The notes beneath the pieces were generated by a model. It ran no database searches and was not told the origin of the DNA. It saw only the letters and a program-made list of their open reading frames with translations. A stretch of 64,000 nt of DNA from Candidatus Babelota bacterium (GTDB taxonomy: Bacteria > Babelota > Babeliae > Babelales > Babelaceae). The translations under genes and the position numbers were made by a program. Numbering within the stretch: the first letter of the stretch is position 1; each line of letters opens with the position of its first letter. The DNA lies in assembly GCA_023379005.1 (NCBI GenBank), contig JAMCTG010000004.1, positions 1 to 64,000 on the forward strand, written 5' to 3'. Positions 16,956 through 24,720 of this stretch are shown in pieces.

Positions 16956-17768
16956 ATGAAAAAATTATTTTTTTTAATAACTTTAACTTCAAACATATTT
17001 TGCATGCAACCTGATAAAGAATTAAGCAAAAAAGTTGATAATATTATTGATAGCTATAAATATTATCTTTCAATAAAAGAAAATAAAAATCCCAGATATC
17101 AATTTTTAACTAAGATTGTTGATCCTGAAAAAAATCTTTCATATTATGAAAAACTTATGTTGGAAGCAATTACTGAGGAGGATTTTAATCAAATAAACAA
17201 GAGCATAATAAATACCATAGCTATGCTTTTACAGATAAGACAGATGCCAAATCCCAAAATGGAAAAGGATTTATGTCTTTTAATTAATTTTTTGATTAGT
17301 GTTCAAAAATTTGATTCTACTTTAAAACTTGATAGCGGATTAAATTTATTAATGTTAGCAACTTCCATTAAGTTTCCAACACTTGTTTCTTTTTTGCTTA
17401 ATAGAAAAATGTTTAATGTAGATGAAGGTGATAATTTAGGAGTTACTGCACTTATACGGGCAAGCATTTGTGAGTGTGATGGTCACCTAGCTATTTTACA
17501 GATGTTAATTGATTCGGGTACTAATCTTAATAAAGTTGATACATTAAAACAAACAGCTTTAATGTATGCATGTTCTCATGGAAATAAAAAAGCTGCAGAA
17601 ATTCTGATCCATTCTGGGGCTAATATTCATTTAAAAAATAATGATGGTTATACTGCTTATGATTGGGCTAAAAAAAATAATCAAACCGAGATAATGCAAT
17701 TATTTGCAAATTATGGATTTGTAAATAAATCATTTTTTGAGTACTTAAAAAATCTGTTAAAAAAATAA
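16956..17768 (+). CDS. Secreted ankyrin-repeat protein
   Basis: 270 residues. The signal peptide MKKLFFLITLTSNIFCM is followed by a helical region, then ankyrin repeats LNLLMLATSIKFPTLVSFLLNR, VTALIRASICECDGHLAILQMLIDSGTNLNK, QTALMYACSHGNKKAAEILIHSGANIH and YTAYDWAKKNNQTEIMQLF. It ends YLKNLLKK, with no CaaX box. A perfect bidirectional terminator separates it from the convergent ANK gene. Partner unknown. Confidence 0.85.
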   Translation: MKKLFFLITLTSNIFCMQPDKELSKKVDNIIDSYKYYLSIKENKNPRYQFLTKIVDPEKNLSYYEKLMLEAITEEDFNQINKSIINTIAMLLQIRQMPNPKMEKDLCLLINFLISVQKFDSTLKLDSGLNLLMLATSIKFPTLVSFLLNRKMFNVDEGDNLGVTALIRASICECDGHLAILQMLIDSGTNLNKVDTLKQTALMYACSHGNKKAAEILIHSGANIHLKNNDGYTAYDWAKKNNQTEIMQLFANYGFVNKSFFEYLKNLLKK

Positions 17769-17781
17769 AAATAAAGATCTT

Positions 17782-17822
17782 AAAATGAGAAGAGGCAAGA
17801 AATTCTTGCCTCTTCTCATTTT
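17782..17822. terminator. Bidirectional rho-independent terminator
   Basis: An 18-bp perfect stem (17782-17799 with 17805-17822) with a 5-base loop; AAAA at one foot and TTTT at the other give a U-tract in both directions. It lies exactly between two convergent ANK genes and its end touches the minus-strand stop codon. Confidence 0.92.
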
Positions 17823-18794
17823 CTAAACAATATTGCATGATTTCGATTTCTTTTCTTTTTTGAATCCTGATCCATTAATTCTTAATATATCAGCAATATC
17901 TTTGTAACCATATTTAATTGCTTCTGAAATTGCTGTATGTCCTCCTGCAGCCTTTTCATCTATTTCAGCTCCGGCATTAATTAACAATTCTACTATTTCT
18001 TTATCACCTACTGCTGCAGCGTTAATTAATGCAATGCCTAAACAACGTTTTGATCCTGCCTTAATTAATATCTCAACTATTTCTTTGTGTTTATTATATG
18101 CTGCATAAGTAATTGGGCTAACGTTTTCTTTATTTAATTTGTCAAAATCTGCACCAGCTTTAATTAATAATTTTACAATCTTAATATTTCCTACTTTACA
18201 AAAATGCGTTAGAAGAGTATCACCTTTTTCATTGATTGGTTTGTTAGCGTTAAACTTTTGCTCAAGCAATTTTTTAAATAAATCAATTTGATTCGCTTTC
18301 CAAGCTAGGTTTAGTAAATCTTGCCCAGCATTATTTTCCAATGTAATAATAAGTTTTTTTAAATCGATAACTAATTCAATTAAAGAAATTAAGTTATTAA
18401 CATCATATGTTTCAAGTGTAATCTCTTTTGTTGTCAATTGTTCTAAAATAAGGAACAGATATCGATTAAGCTTTAAGAAATCCTCATCAGTTAAATTGTT
18501 AAGTAAAAATTTTTGGTATCTACTAAATCCACCACTGATAATCTCATTTGCATATGCGAAGCCATCCTTATCTGCCTTTTCTAATAGTTTAAATTTTTTA
18601 AAATTTTCAAAAATACTTTTAGGATCCTTATCTTCTAGCTTGAACAAATCTTGAACTTCTTGCAAAAGTTTGATTTGATCAGAAACTTTGGTCCATTGCT
18701 TTGTGGACCTATCATAAATATATCTCATTGATATTAGATTAGTTGAAGCTGATAATATTAATAAAAAAATAAATTTATTCATTAAATTTTTCAT
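17823..18794 (-). CDS. Secreted ankyrin protein with polybasic CaaX tail (CNIV)
   Basis: 323 residues from the ATG at 18794, which follows AAAGGAATT. Signal peptide FIFLLILSASTNLIS, a helical region, then ankyrin repeats QDLLNLAWKANQIDLFKKLLEQ, DTLLTHFCKVGNIKIVKLLIKAGADFDK, SPITYAAYNKHKEIVEILIKAGSK, ALINAAAVGDKEIVELLINAGAEID and HTAISEAIKYGYKDIADILR. The C-terminus FKKEKKSKSCNIV combines a Lys cluster with a CaaX box, similar in layout to the K-Ras4B tail. This pattern would suit prenylation and binding to acidic host membranes, if the protein reaches host cytosol. Confidence 0.85.
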   Translation of the reverse strand: MKNLMNKFIFLLILSASTNLISMRYIYDRSTKQWTKVSDQIKLLQEVQDLFKLEDKDPKSIFENFKKFKLLEKADKDGFAYANEIISGGFSRYQKFLLNNLTDEDFLKLNRYLFLILEQLTTKEITLETYDVNNLISLIELVIDLKKLIITLENNAGQDLLNLAWKANQIDLFKKLLEQKFNANKPINEKGDTLLTHFCKVGNIKIVKLLIKAGADFDKLNKENVSPITYAAYNKHKEIVEILIKAGSKRCLGIALINAAAVGDKEIVELLINAGAEIDEKAAGGHTAISEAIKYGYKDIADILRINGSGFKKEKKSKSCNIV

Positions 18795-18861
18795 GGAATT
18801 CCTTTGTAAAAAAACGTTGGATAAATTAACACAATTATTAAAAAAACAAAATATTAATTTT

Positions 18862-19020
18862 TTAAATAAGTAAAGCAATTACAGCCGCTAAACTTAAAAC
18901 TATTGAATAAATAAATGCAACTGATGACGAGATATAGGACCATAAGAAGCCAAAAATAATATTGGACAATAAATCTGCAAATCCATCGGTTGCTTGCAAG
19001 ATTCCATAACCAGTACCTCT
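18862..19020 (-). pseudogene. Relic of an MFS transporter (C-terminal helices)
   Basis: The minus-strand frame ending in TAA at 18862 reads RGTGYGILQATDGFADLLSN, then IIFGFLWSYISSSVAFIYS and a hydrophobic end. RGTGYG, the FG-LW loop and the two helices are typical of the last helices of major facilitator transporters. The frame is closed by a stop two codons upstream, directly at the end of the neighbouring FIN-family gene, so the 5' part has been lost. Confidence 0.65.
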
Positions 19021-19023
19021 ATA

Positions 19024-19518
19024 TTAACAACAACACCAGAATTTCCAGCAATTCCAATAAGAGTGTTTATTTATTATTTTTCTTTGTTGTTCTATTTGAT
19101 CAGCACATTTATTTATTTCTTGCTCATAGTATTCATATATTTTTTGTAAAATCAATTTGGGTTCTACATCTTTTTCTGCAATCCCAAGTTTAGATACAGA
19201 AAAACAATGGATACTATCTTTCCATAACCTCAGATTTTCATCAAATAAAATAATAACATCAGAAGAAATATCAGTTAATAAAATTGTTTTGAAGTTGATG
19301 AGTTCGATACCATTTTCTAATTTTTTAATATCTAATTGTTGGGAAATTAATGATTCATCTAATGAAATATCTTTCCGTGATTGAGCATCCAAATAAACAA
19401 TTTGGATATCTTTTTTATAAATCAAAATTGGGGTATCGGTTCTATTTATAAACCAAACTGCAAGTAATGATTGATGTGCAATTATGCTTAGTAAAAATAT
19501 TTTATTTATTATATTCAT
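19024..19518 (-). CDS. FIN-family secreted protein ending in CCC
   Basis: 164 residues from the ATG at 19518 (GGA 6 bases upstream). Signal peptide IFLLSIIAHQSLLA, then VWFINRTDTPILIYKK, matching the family pattern FIN-x-T/D-x-x-P/F-x-x-I that follows the signal peptide in three neighbours. The middle contains DVIILFDENLRLW and a shared segment FSVSKLGIAEKDVEPKLIL, equivalent to KLGIAINCENKDLIL in the next gene. It ends YWNCWKFWCCC, reminiscent of the terminal cysteines of Rab proteins. No known domain is recognised. Confidence 0.75.
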   Translation of the reverse strand: MNIINKIFLLSIIAHQSLLAVWFINRTDTPILIYKKDIQIVYLDAQSRKDISLDESLISQQLDIKKLENGIELINFKTILLTDISSDVIILFDENLRLWKDSIHCFSVSKLGIAEKDVEPKLILQKIYEYYEQEINKCADQIEQQRKIINKHSYWNCWKFWCCC

Positions 19519-19635
19519 AAAATCCTTGTTGGTTAATTTTTGATACACATCCAGGTAAAACTTCTTTTTCATTAAAACTGCGAGAATATTACTATGAGTT
19601 GAAAAATTATACAATTAAAATATTTACAAGAAAAA

Positions 19636-20091
19636 TTACACTAAATTGCAAGTCAATTCTGAACAACGAGAGGGCTTATTTTCTTCTGGTATTTCAATTT
19701 TAATTTGATTTAATTTTTCTAATTCTTCAATTTTTTCTAAAATTAAATCTTTGTTTTCACAATTTATTGCGATTCCTAATTTGTTGCCATAGTAAATTTT
19801 GTAACTTGAATCTTTAAAAACAACAATCGTATTAGGTGTAATTTTATCATCAAAAGATATATCATTGTAAAAAAGATAAGGTCCTTTTTTCGTAGCCAGC
19901 TGAATTATCAAATGCTTATTTTTTAATATTTCATCTTTAACTTCAGCACATTTTTTAAATTTGATTACTTCTTGCCCGTAATATTGTAAAATTAAAAAAG
20001 AGAAACCTGTGTCATTAATAAATAAGACTGAATTGGCAATATAAAATTGAAATAACAAAAATAAATATAATAATTTTTTTAATATTTTCAT
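19636..20091 (-). CDS. FIN-family secreted protein with CaaX box CNLV
   Basis: 151 residues. Signal peptide FLLFQFYIANS, then VLFINDTGFSFLILQYYGQEV. Family segments shared with neighbours are TIVVFKDSSYKIYYGNKLGIA and CENKDLILEKIEEL. The tail is KPSRCSELTCNLV with two cysteines, the last in a CaaX box. The gene lies 29 bases from its closest paralogue (20121-20582), to which it aligns end to end, so they are tandem duplicates. Fold unknown, probably a small beta-rich domain. Confidence 0.78.
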   Translation of the reverse strand: MKILKKLLYLFLLFQFYIANSVLFINDTGFSFLILQYYGQEVIKFKKCAEVKDEILKNKHLIIQLATKKGPYLFYNDISFDDKITPNTIVVFKDSSYKIYYGNKLGIAINCENKDLILEKIEELEKLNQIKIEIPEENKPSRCSELTCNLV

Positions 20092-20120
20092 TTTAATTTC
20101 CTTTTTAAGAATTTAAAAAT

Positions 20121-20582
20121 TTAAATTAAATCGCATGACAACTCTGGACATTTGCATGAAATGCAAGAGGATTCAGCTTCATCAGGTTCTATGTTTTTTG
20201 GTAATACTGTTTTATCTATTTCTTTAATTTTGCATATAATTATATCTTTATTTTCAATTGTCGCAGGAATTCCCAACTCTTTTGCTGAATAAAACTTGTA
20301 TCCTCCATCTTTAATGACAATTATTGTGTCTGAACAATCATCTGGAAATTCTATTACACTATAAAAGCTTAGATTGCCTTTGTCTTCAACTTCAATTAAG
20401 AACTGTTGATATTCTAATAATTTATTATCAACAATTTGACACTCTTTAAAACTAAGTTTTTCTAAACCAAGATAGCTGAATCGCAATACTGGCCAATTAG
20501 CATCATCATTTATAAATAAAGCGGCATTAATTGAAAATTGTAAACAGACAAGTATAGAAAATATTTTTTTTAAAAGCTTCAT
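20121..20582 (-). CDS. FIN-family secreted protein with H-Ras-like Cys cluster and CaaX box CDLI
   Basis: 153 residues. Signal peptide ILVCLQFSINA, then ALFINDDANWPVLRFSYLGLEKLSF; central TIIVIKDGGYKFYSAKELGIP and IENKDIIICKIKEID are shared with the neighbour. The tail reads AESSCISCKCPELSCDLI: four cysteines including CISCKC, which closely resembles CMSCKC of H-Ras (palmitoylation sites plus CaaX cysteine), followed by a second, true CaaX-like end. This looks like a lipidation region. A good SD (GAGAGAAAA) precedes the ATG. Confidence 0.8.
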   Translation of the reverse strand: MKLLKKIFSILVCLQFSINAALFINDDANWPVLRFSYLGLEKLSFKECQIVDNKLLEYQQFLIEVEDKGNLSFYSVIEFPDDCSDTIIVIKDGGYKFYSAKELGIPATIENKDIIICKIKEIDKTVLPKNIEPDEAESSCISCKCPELSCDLI

Positions 20583-20640
20583 TTTTTCTCTCTTCCAAGT
20601 AATTTTTTGAAAATATAATATGAGTTTTTAAATAATTCAA

Positions 20641-22038
20641 TTAATTAGACAGCTGAACTAATTTATTACAAATTTCATCTTCAAGAATTTTGTAATTTTG
20701 TGAAGGTTTTACAAAATTATTAATTAAAATGCTAAATGCTAATGGATTAGAATTTAAAACATATCCAGATAATGAAGTAACGCCTCCAAGGCTTCCAGTT
20801 TTTGCTCTCACAATTTGATAGGCCTGTCCTTGTTGCATTCTGTCTTTTAATGTTCCATCTATTCCTGCACAGGGAAGAGCATTAATAAAATGGTCTGATA
20901 ATTCACTCTTGTAGATCCATTTTAATAGAGATGTGATATTTTCTGGGCAAACTAAATTGTAACGAGATAGGCCTGAACCATCGACTATTTTTAAATTTTT
21001 TGTGTTTAAATTAAGGATTTTTTCTAAAAATTCATAAAGTGCTAACTGTCCATTTTGCCACGTGCCAGGTTTTCCAAATAGATGGCAGCCAATTTTTTTA
21101 AAAAAACATTCAGCATAAAGATTATCTGAATTTTTTAAGAGCCTACGAATTAATATTTTTAATTGAGCTGAATTATGTTGAGCAAGTATTTTACAAGATC
21201 GTGGTGTATGTCCTTTTAAAATGGTTCCATCTAAAATTATCTTATATTTATTACATAATTCTAAAAATAAATATGCTACAAATCTTTCCGGCTTTTCTAT
21301 TGTTAAATAATATTTTTGTTCAAATTCTACTGGTGGGACAGATCCGGTGATTGCGATTATATTTTCTTTCTGTCTCCAGCTTCTATTTATAGATATTTTA
21401 GGTTTTTCAAGAGAATAATCCACTGTTAATTCAGACCGGATAGTAACGTAATTGGTTGCAGGAGTTAAATTTATATATGATTCACCATTAAATCCAATTT
21501 TTATTTTCACACAATTATGATTAACACAAAATGCATTAATTGGAGAATTGAAAAAGAAAGGTCCATCATCCCATGCCCATCCTGGACCAAATTCTATATC
21601 ATCAAATTCTGAAGAATCAATTATCAAGTTACCTTTAATTTTGGTAATATTATTTTTGCTCAACTCCGCAACTAAATTTTCAACATCTTTATATTTTAAA
21701 GAAGGATCTCCTGATGCTTTTAAATATAAATTTCCTTCTACTGTATCTTCTACAACATCTCCATCAGTCAAAATTTCGGTACTAAATTTAAAATCGGGGC
21801 CTAAGTAAAAAAGAGCGGCTGCGGCTGTAAAAAGTTTAAGATTACTTGCTGGTAGAAAAAGGTGATGAGCATTATTTTGAGCTAAAGAAATTTCATTTTT
21901 AATATCAAATACTTTAATACCAAAATATGCATCTTGTTCAATTTGAGAAATTATATTTTGAAGATCGTTTTCTAAATTTGCGCAAACAATTAAATTAAAA
22001 ATATTGATGATAATTATGTAATAAATAAATTTTTTCAT
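20641..22038 (-). CDS. dacB: D-alanyl-D-alanine carboxypeptidase/endopeptidase (PBP4 family)
   Basis: 465 residues from the ATG at 22038. Signal peptide, then the serine peptidase S13 motifs: SxxK in LPASNLKLFTAAAALFYLG, SxN in LKNSDNLYAECFF, and KTG in IVRAKTGSLGGVTSLSGYV. The large insert domain between SxxK and SxN is present. PBP4 trims or opens cross-linked peptidoglycan in the periplasm. Its presence with murF and uppP argues that the organism keeps a cell wall. It sits between members of the FIN family, with no functional tie visible. Confidence 0.93.
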   Translation of the reverse strand: MKKFIYYIIIINIFNLIVCANLENDLQNIISQIEQDAYFGIKVFDIKNEISLAQNNAHHLFLPASNLKLFTAAAALFYLGPDFKFSTEILTDGDVVEDTVEGNLYLKASGDPSLKYKDVENLVAELSKNNITKIKGNLIIDSSEFDDIEFGPGWAWDDGPFFFNSPINAFCVNHNCVKIKIGFNGESYINLTPATNYVTIRSELTVDYSLEKPKISINRSWRQKENIIAITGSVPPVEFEQKYYLTIEKPERFVAYLFLELCNKYKIILDGTILKGHTPRSCKILAQHNSAQLKILIRRLLKNSDNLYAECFFKKIGCHLFGKPGTWQNGQLALYEFLEKILNLNTKNLKIVDGSGLSRYNLVCPENITSLLKWIYKSELSDHFINALPCAGIDGTLKDRMQQGQAYQIVRAKTGSLGGVTSLSGYVLNSNPLAFSILINNFVKPSQNYKILEDEICNKLVQLSN

Positions 22039-22164
22039 GAAATCTCGCTTTTTTGAAATATAAAGAAGTATCATTAATTTAATCATTTTTTTTCAAGAAA
22101 AGCATAAAATGAATTTTAAAATTAAAATAATTTATTTTAGATATCAAAGATAAAAGAAAAATAA

Positions 22165-22686
22165 CTATAATGTTTTTCTTCTAATTCGGTTAAGAGTAAA
22201 ATTATATTCAAAACTGTTACTTTTATTTTTTGAGTCTAATTCTATATCTATTACACTTTCTAATTTGTTATTTGTTACCTGATAATTTTTGTCATTTAAT
22301 ATTTTATCAATTTTTTTCAAAATCTTTTTTTCATTTTTTAATTTAATAGGGATTTCTTTTAGGGATACTACAGTAACTATTCCATATTCATTTTTATCAC
22401 TATCCGCTGAAAATTTAATAATATTTATATCATCTTGGTGAACTTCTGGTAAGCAAACAACACGGGTTTGTGTGCCTCCTCTAATTAGCTGTGGAATATT
22501 AATAATAATATGTTTTTTTGATGAATCATCTATATTAATTTCAAAATAATTCTTAAAAAGCCAGAATTTTTGTTCACCACCATAATATATATAAATAGGA
22601 CAACCAGTTTTATTTATAAATACAGTAGCATTTGCAGAAAAGTTAAATAGATAAAATAATAATAATAATTTTGAAGACAGCTTCAT
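22165..22686 (-). CDS. FIN-family secreted protein, divergent member
   Basis: 173 residues. Signal peptide LLLLFYLFNFSANA, then TVFINKTGCPIYIYYGGEQ, the defining family start. The C-terminal half KEIPIKLKNEKKILKKIDKIL parallels the ENKDLIL-KI segment of the others. It ends NRIRRKTL, strongly basic and without cysteines, so it lacks the lipidation-like tail of its three relatives. It is separated from them by dacB. Confidence 0.75.
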   Translation of the reverse strand: MKLSSKLLLLFYLFNFSANATVFINKTGCPIYIYYGGEQKFWLFKNYFEINIDDSSKKHIIINIPQLIRGGTQTRVVCLPEVHQDDINIIKFSADSDKNEYGIVTVVSLKEIPIKLKNEKKILKKIDKILNDKNYQVTNNKLESVIDIELDSKNKSNSFEYNFTLNRIRRKTL

Positions 22687-22820
22687 TGTCTTTTTCTCCT
22701 GAATTTATAAAAATTATAAACTACCATAAAATTTAAAAGTGTAAACCAATAATTCATTTAATTTTTGATAATTTTTAATGTTTTGATAAACTGAGTTCTC
22801 ATAATTACACTTGAGGTTAT

Positions 22821-23282
22821 ATGTTAAAAAAATTACTTTTAATTCTTTCAATTTTAGGAATTAATTATTTATCGGCCATCTTGTTAAATAACGGCACTTA
22901 TGTTGCTAGACAAGAAGTAGATGATATTTACAACAAACTTGTGGATCTTAATAAAGAAGAAGATAAAAATAAAGTTATGTTGTTAGTTGATTTATCTAAT
23001 GCTTGTAAAAAGTACAATCGAAAGTTGGATAAAAAGAATTTTATTTTCGATTTCAGTAAAGAAAGTTCACATTTTGATAAACGTTTTGAACATGCGGTTT
23101 TTTTAGAGCTGTGCGATAAAGACGGTAATATAAATGATCATACTGCAAATATAATAATGTGTTCTATCGAATGTTCATTAAAAACTACAAGATCTGGACT
23201 TATATCTTTAAATGTAAAGTCCCCTATTAGTGTATGGCATTATCTTAATTTTGACTTTTTAGATGAAGATATAACGCACTAA
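22821..23282 (+). CDS. Small secreted protein of unknown function
   Basis: 153 residues with a signal peptide (LKKLLLILSILGINYLSA). The mature part contains ARQEVDDIYNKLVDLNKEED, DLSNACKKYNRKLDKK and MCSIECSLKTTRSGL, with four cysteines. No domain is recognised. A GAGG ribosome binding site lies 6 bases upstream of the ATG. It is transcribed divergently from the FIN-family genes and is the first of a plus-strand run of small genes. Confidence 0.65.
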   Translation: MLKKLLLILSILGINYLSAILLNNGTYVARQEVDDIYNKLVDLNKEEDKNKVMLLVDLSNACKKYNRKLDKKNFIFDFSKESSHFDKRFEHAVFLELCDKDGNINDHTANIIMCSIECSLKTTRSGLISLNVKSPISVWHYLNFDFLDEDITH

Positions 23283-23407
23283 AAAATTGCAGCTTACTTG
23301 GTTGCACTATAAATCATTTCTATTGTTTGAAGTTTAGCAAATGCGAGAGCTGTATTTTCATTACGCTATGAAATATTATTATAAACACATACATAAGGAT
23401 AAATGAC

Positions 23408-23647
23408 ATGAAACGTCATATATTTGCTCTAACCCTTTTAATTTCTACATCTCTTGTTGCTATGGATTCAGGCAACGATAAAATAATGGATTCAATTGAT
23501 GCTACAATTTCATCATATGAAAGCAATGATAATTCATATGTTTCAGGTTCGGTAGATTACAGTTCATATACAAGTCCATCAGATGACGCAATGATGTCAT
23601 CAATTGATACTACCATTGATAATTACACAAGTGACCAAAATAAATAA
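23408..23647 (+). CDS. Tiny secreted Ser/Asp-rich protein with an internal repeat
   Basis: 79 residues with a good ribosome site (AAGGA). Signal peptide HIFALTLLISTSLVA, then two copies of a short unit: MDSIDATISSYESND near the start and MSSIDTTIDNYTSD at the end, separated by a Ser/Tyr-rich linker. It is acidic and probably disordered. An inverted repeat TTTCAT-N6-ATGAAA (23356-23373) lies in its upstream region. Function unknown. Confidence 0.65.
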   Translation: MKRHIFALTLLISTSLVAMDSGNDKIMDSIDATISSYESNDNSYVSGSVDYSSYTSPSDDAMMSSIDTTIDNYTSDQNK

Positions 23648-23944
23648 ATCAAAATTATTATAAATCAAAATTAAAACAATTGAAGCATGTCTGTAATGAG
23701 AAAATTATGGACATGCAAAATGCCTTACCATAAATACTTTTTTGACCCGTCAAATTTGAATTAGAACAGTTAAAAAGACTAAAATTCGTCACATGTGAAA
23801 AAATTATAAAAACAATATCAATTTTTTAATCAAATAATAGCCACCTTAATATATTTGGATTTAAATTTAATAATCGTTGCTTAAAATCGAAATTTATTCG
23901 CATTTTTTATCAAATGATGTCTTATAATCTGAATAATCAAACTA
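23648..23944. other. Gene-free stretch with one hairpin (23685-23716)
   Basis: About 350 bases without a supported gene. GCATGTC (23685) pairs with GACATGC (23710-23716), and the inner TGTAAT/ATTATG extends the stem to about 13 bp around a 6-base loop. No T-run follows. The rest is AT-rich with no recognisable element until the promoter at 23945. Confidence 0.5.
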
Positions 23945-23974
23945 TTGAAGTTTAGGAGCCATTTCTGATAATAT
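23945..23974 (+). promoter_or_regulatory. Promoter copy 1 of a duplicated pair
   Basis: TTGAAG, 18-base spacer, TAATAT. Almost the same sequence (ACTATTGAA ... ATTTCTGATAATAT) recurs at 24177-24206, also with an 18-base spacer, in front of the next small gene. The conservation of the spacer end (ATTTCTGA) suggests a shared regulator or recent duplication. Confidence 0.7.
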
Positions 23975-23995
23975 GAATATTAAAAGGAGAAATTT

Positions 23996-24148
23996 ATGAT
24001 CTGTAAAAGTTGTGGGCGGGCTATAGGAAAAGTTTGCAGTTGTACAGTCCCAGGAAAAAAACAATATAAAGAAGATAATCCTGAAAGTAAGCAATTAAAA
24101 GAATATGAAAAACATGAAAAAAAGTCTCCTGAAAGAGAAGAAAAATAA
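23996..24148 (+). CDS. 50-residue zinc-ribbon-like peptide
   Basis: ATG preceded by AAAAGGAGAAATT. The product starts MICKSCGRAIGKVCSC, with a CxxC-N7-CxC arrangement that could bind one zinc ion, followed by a Lys/Glu-rich helical tail ending KKSPEREEK. It has a duplicated promoter and a paralogue next door (24240-24404) with the same Cys spacing idea. No signal peptide, so it is cytoplasmic. Too short for confident family assignment. Confidence 0.65.
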   Translation: MICKSCGRAIGKVCSCTVPGKKQYKEDNPESKQLKEYEKHEKKSPEREEK

Positions 24149-24176
24149 AGAGTCTTATAATTTCTTATCAAAACTA

Positions 24177-24206
24177 TTGAATTTGAGCACCTATTTCTGA
24201 TAATAT
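24177..24206 (+). promoter_or_regulatory. Promoter copy 2 of a duplicated pair
   Basis: TTGAAT, 18-base spacer, TAATAT; near-identical to the promoter at 23945-23974. It drives the 54-residue paralogue downstream. Confidence 0.7.
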
Positions 24207-24239
24207 CAAATTATAGAGAAAATAAAAAAAGGAGATACT

Positions 24240-24404
24240 ATGGCATGTAGAGGTTGTAAGCAACACGAAGCAAAATGTAGTTGCGGTATGAATGGTAAAA
24301 AACATGAACACAGTAAAGAACATCATGAAGTAAAACAAACTCATTCTCAAGAAAGAGAACAGTTTGGAAAACAAGCGCAACAACAAAAGAAAGAAAATGA
24401 GTAA
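24240..24404 (+). CDS. 54-residue Cys/His-rich small protein, paralogue of the 50-residue peptide
   Basis: AAAAAAAGGAG ribosome site. Starts MACRGCKQHEAKCSCG (CxxC-N6-CxC, as in the upstream gene), then a His-rich part (KKHEHSKEHHE), then QEREQFGKQAQQQKKENE. The CxxC/CxC core plus histidines suggests metal binding. The Gln/Lys/Glu tail resembles the ends of the neighbouring small proteins (SPEREEK, SKERNE), so the whole run may be one evolving family. Cytoplasmic by lack of a signal peptide. Confidence 0.65.
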   Translation: MACRGCKQHEAKCSCGMNGKKHEHSKEHHEVKQTHSQEREQFGKQAQQQKKENE

Positions 24405-24407
24405 AAA

Positions 24408-24530
24408 ATGAATCGAAAAGCATTAAGATTTGAAAAAAAAGAATCAAAGCAACGCAAGCTAGAAAAAATGGCAAAAAAAGAAGCTGAAGAATATGTAAAG
24501 CCAAAAGCTTTAAAAAAAATCAAAGAATAA
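24408..24530 (+). CDS. 40-residue basic helical peptide
   Basis: Starts 3 bases after the stop of the previous gene. The product begins MNRKALRFEKKESKQRKLEK and ends KPKALKKIKE; almost every third residue is Lys or Arg and it should form one charged helix. It may bind nucleic acid or ribosomes, by charge only. No strong ribosome site, so translation probably depends on the gene before it. Confidence 0.5.
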   Translation: MNRKALRFEKKESKQRKLEKMAKKEAEEYVKPKALKKIKE

Positions 24531-24589
24531 TGCTCTAAAAAAAATGTAGTAGTAGTAGTTAATTATAATTAATTTAAAGGAGATGTCTC

Positions 24590-24688
24590 ATGGCACGTAA
24601 AGCTGTAAAAAGAAAAAAAACAGTTAAAAGAAAATCAACAAAAGCTGGTAAAAAAGCCAAAAAAAGAACAACTGGTTGGTTTTGGTAA
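24590..24688 (+). CDS. 32-residue Lys-rich histone-like peptide
   Basis: AAAGGAGATGTCTC precedes the ATG. The product begins MARKAVKRKKTVKRKSTKAG and ends KKRTTGWFW; about half of the residues are Lys or Arg, with AKK-type spacing like the tails of chlamydial histone-like or H1-like proteins, and an aromatic GWFW end. DNA or RNA binding is likely from charge. Very short but with a clear ribosome site. Confidence 0.6.
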   Translation: MARKAVKRKKTVKRKSTKAGKKAKKRTTGWFW

Positions 24689-24720
24689 TAGAATTGTATA
24701 AATTCAAAAAAGGAGAAGTA

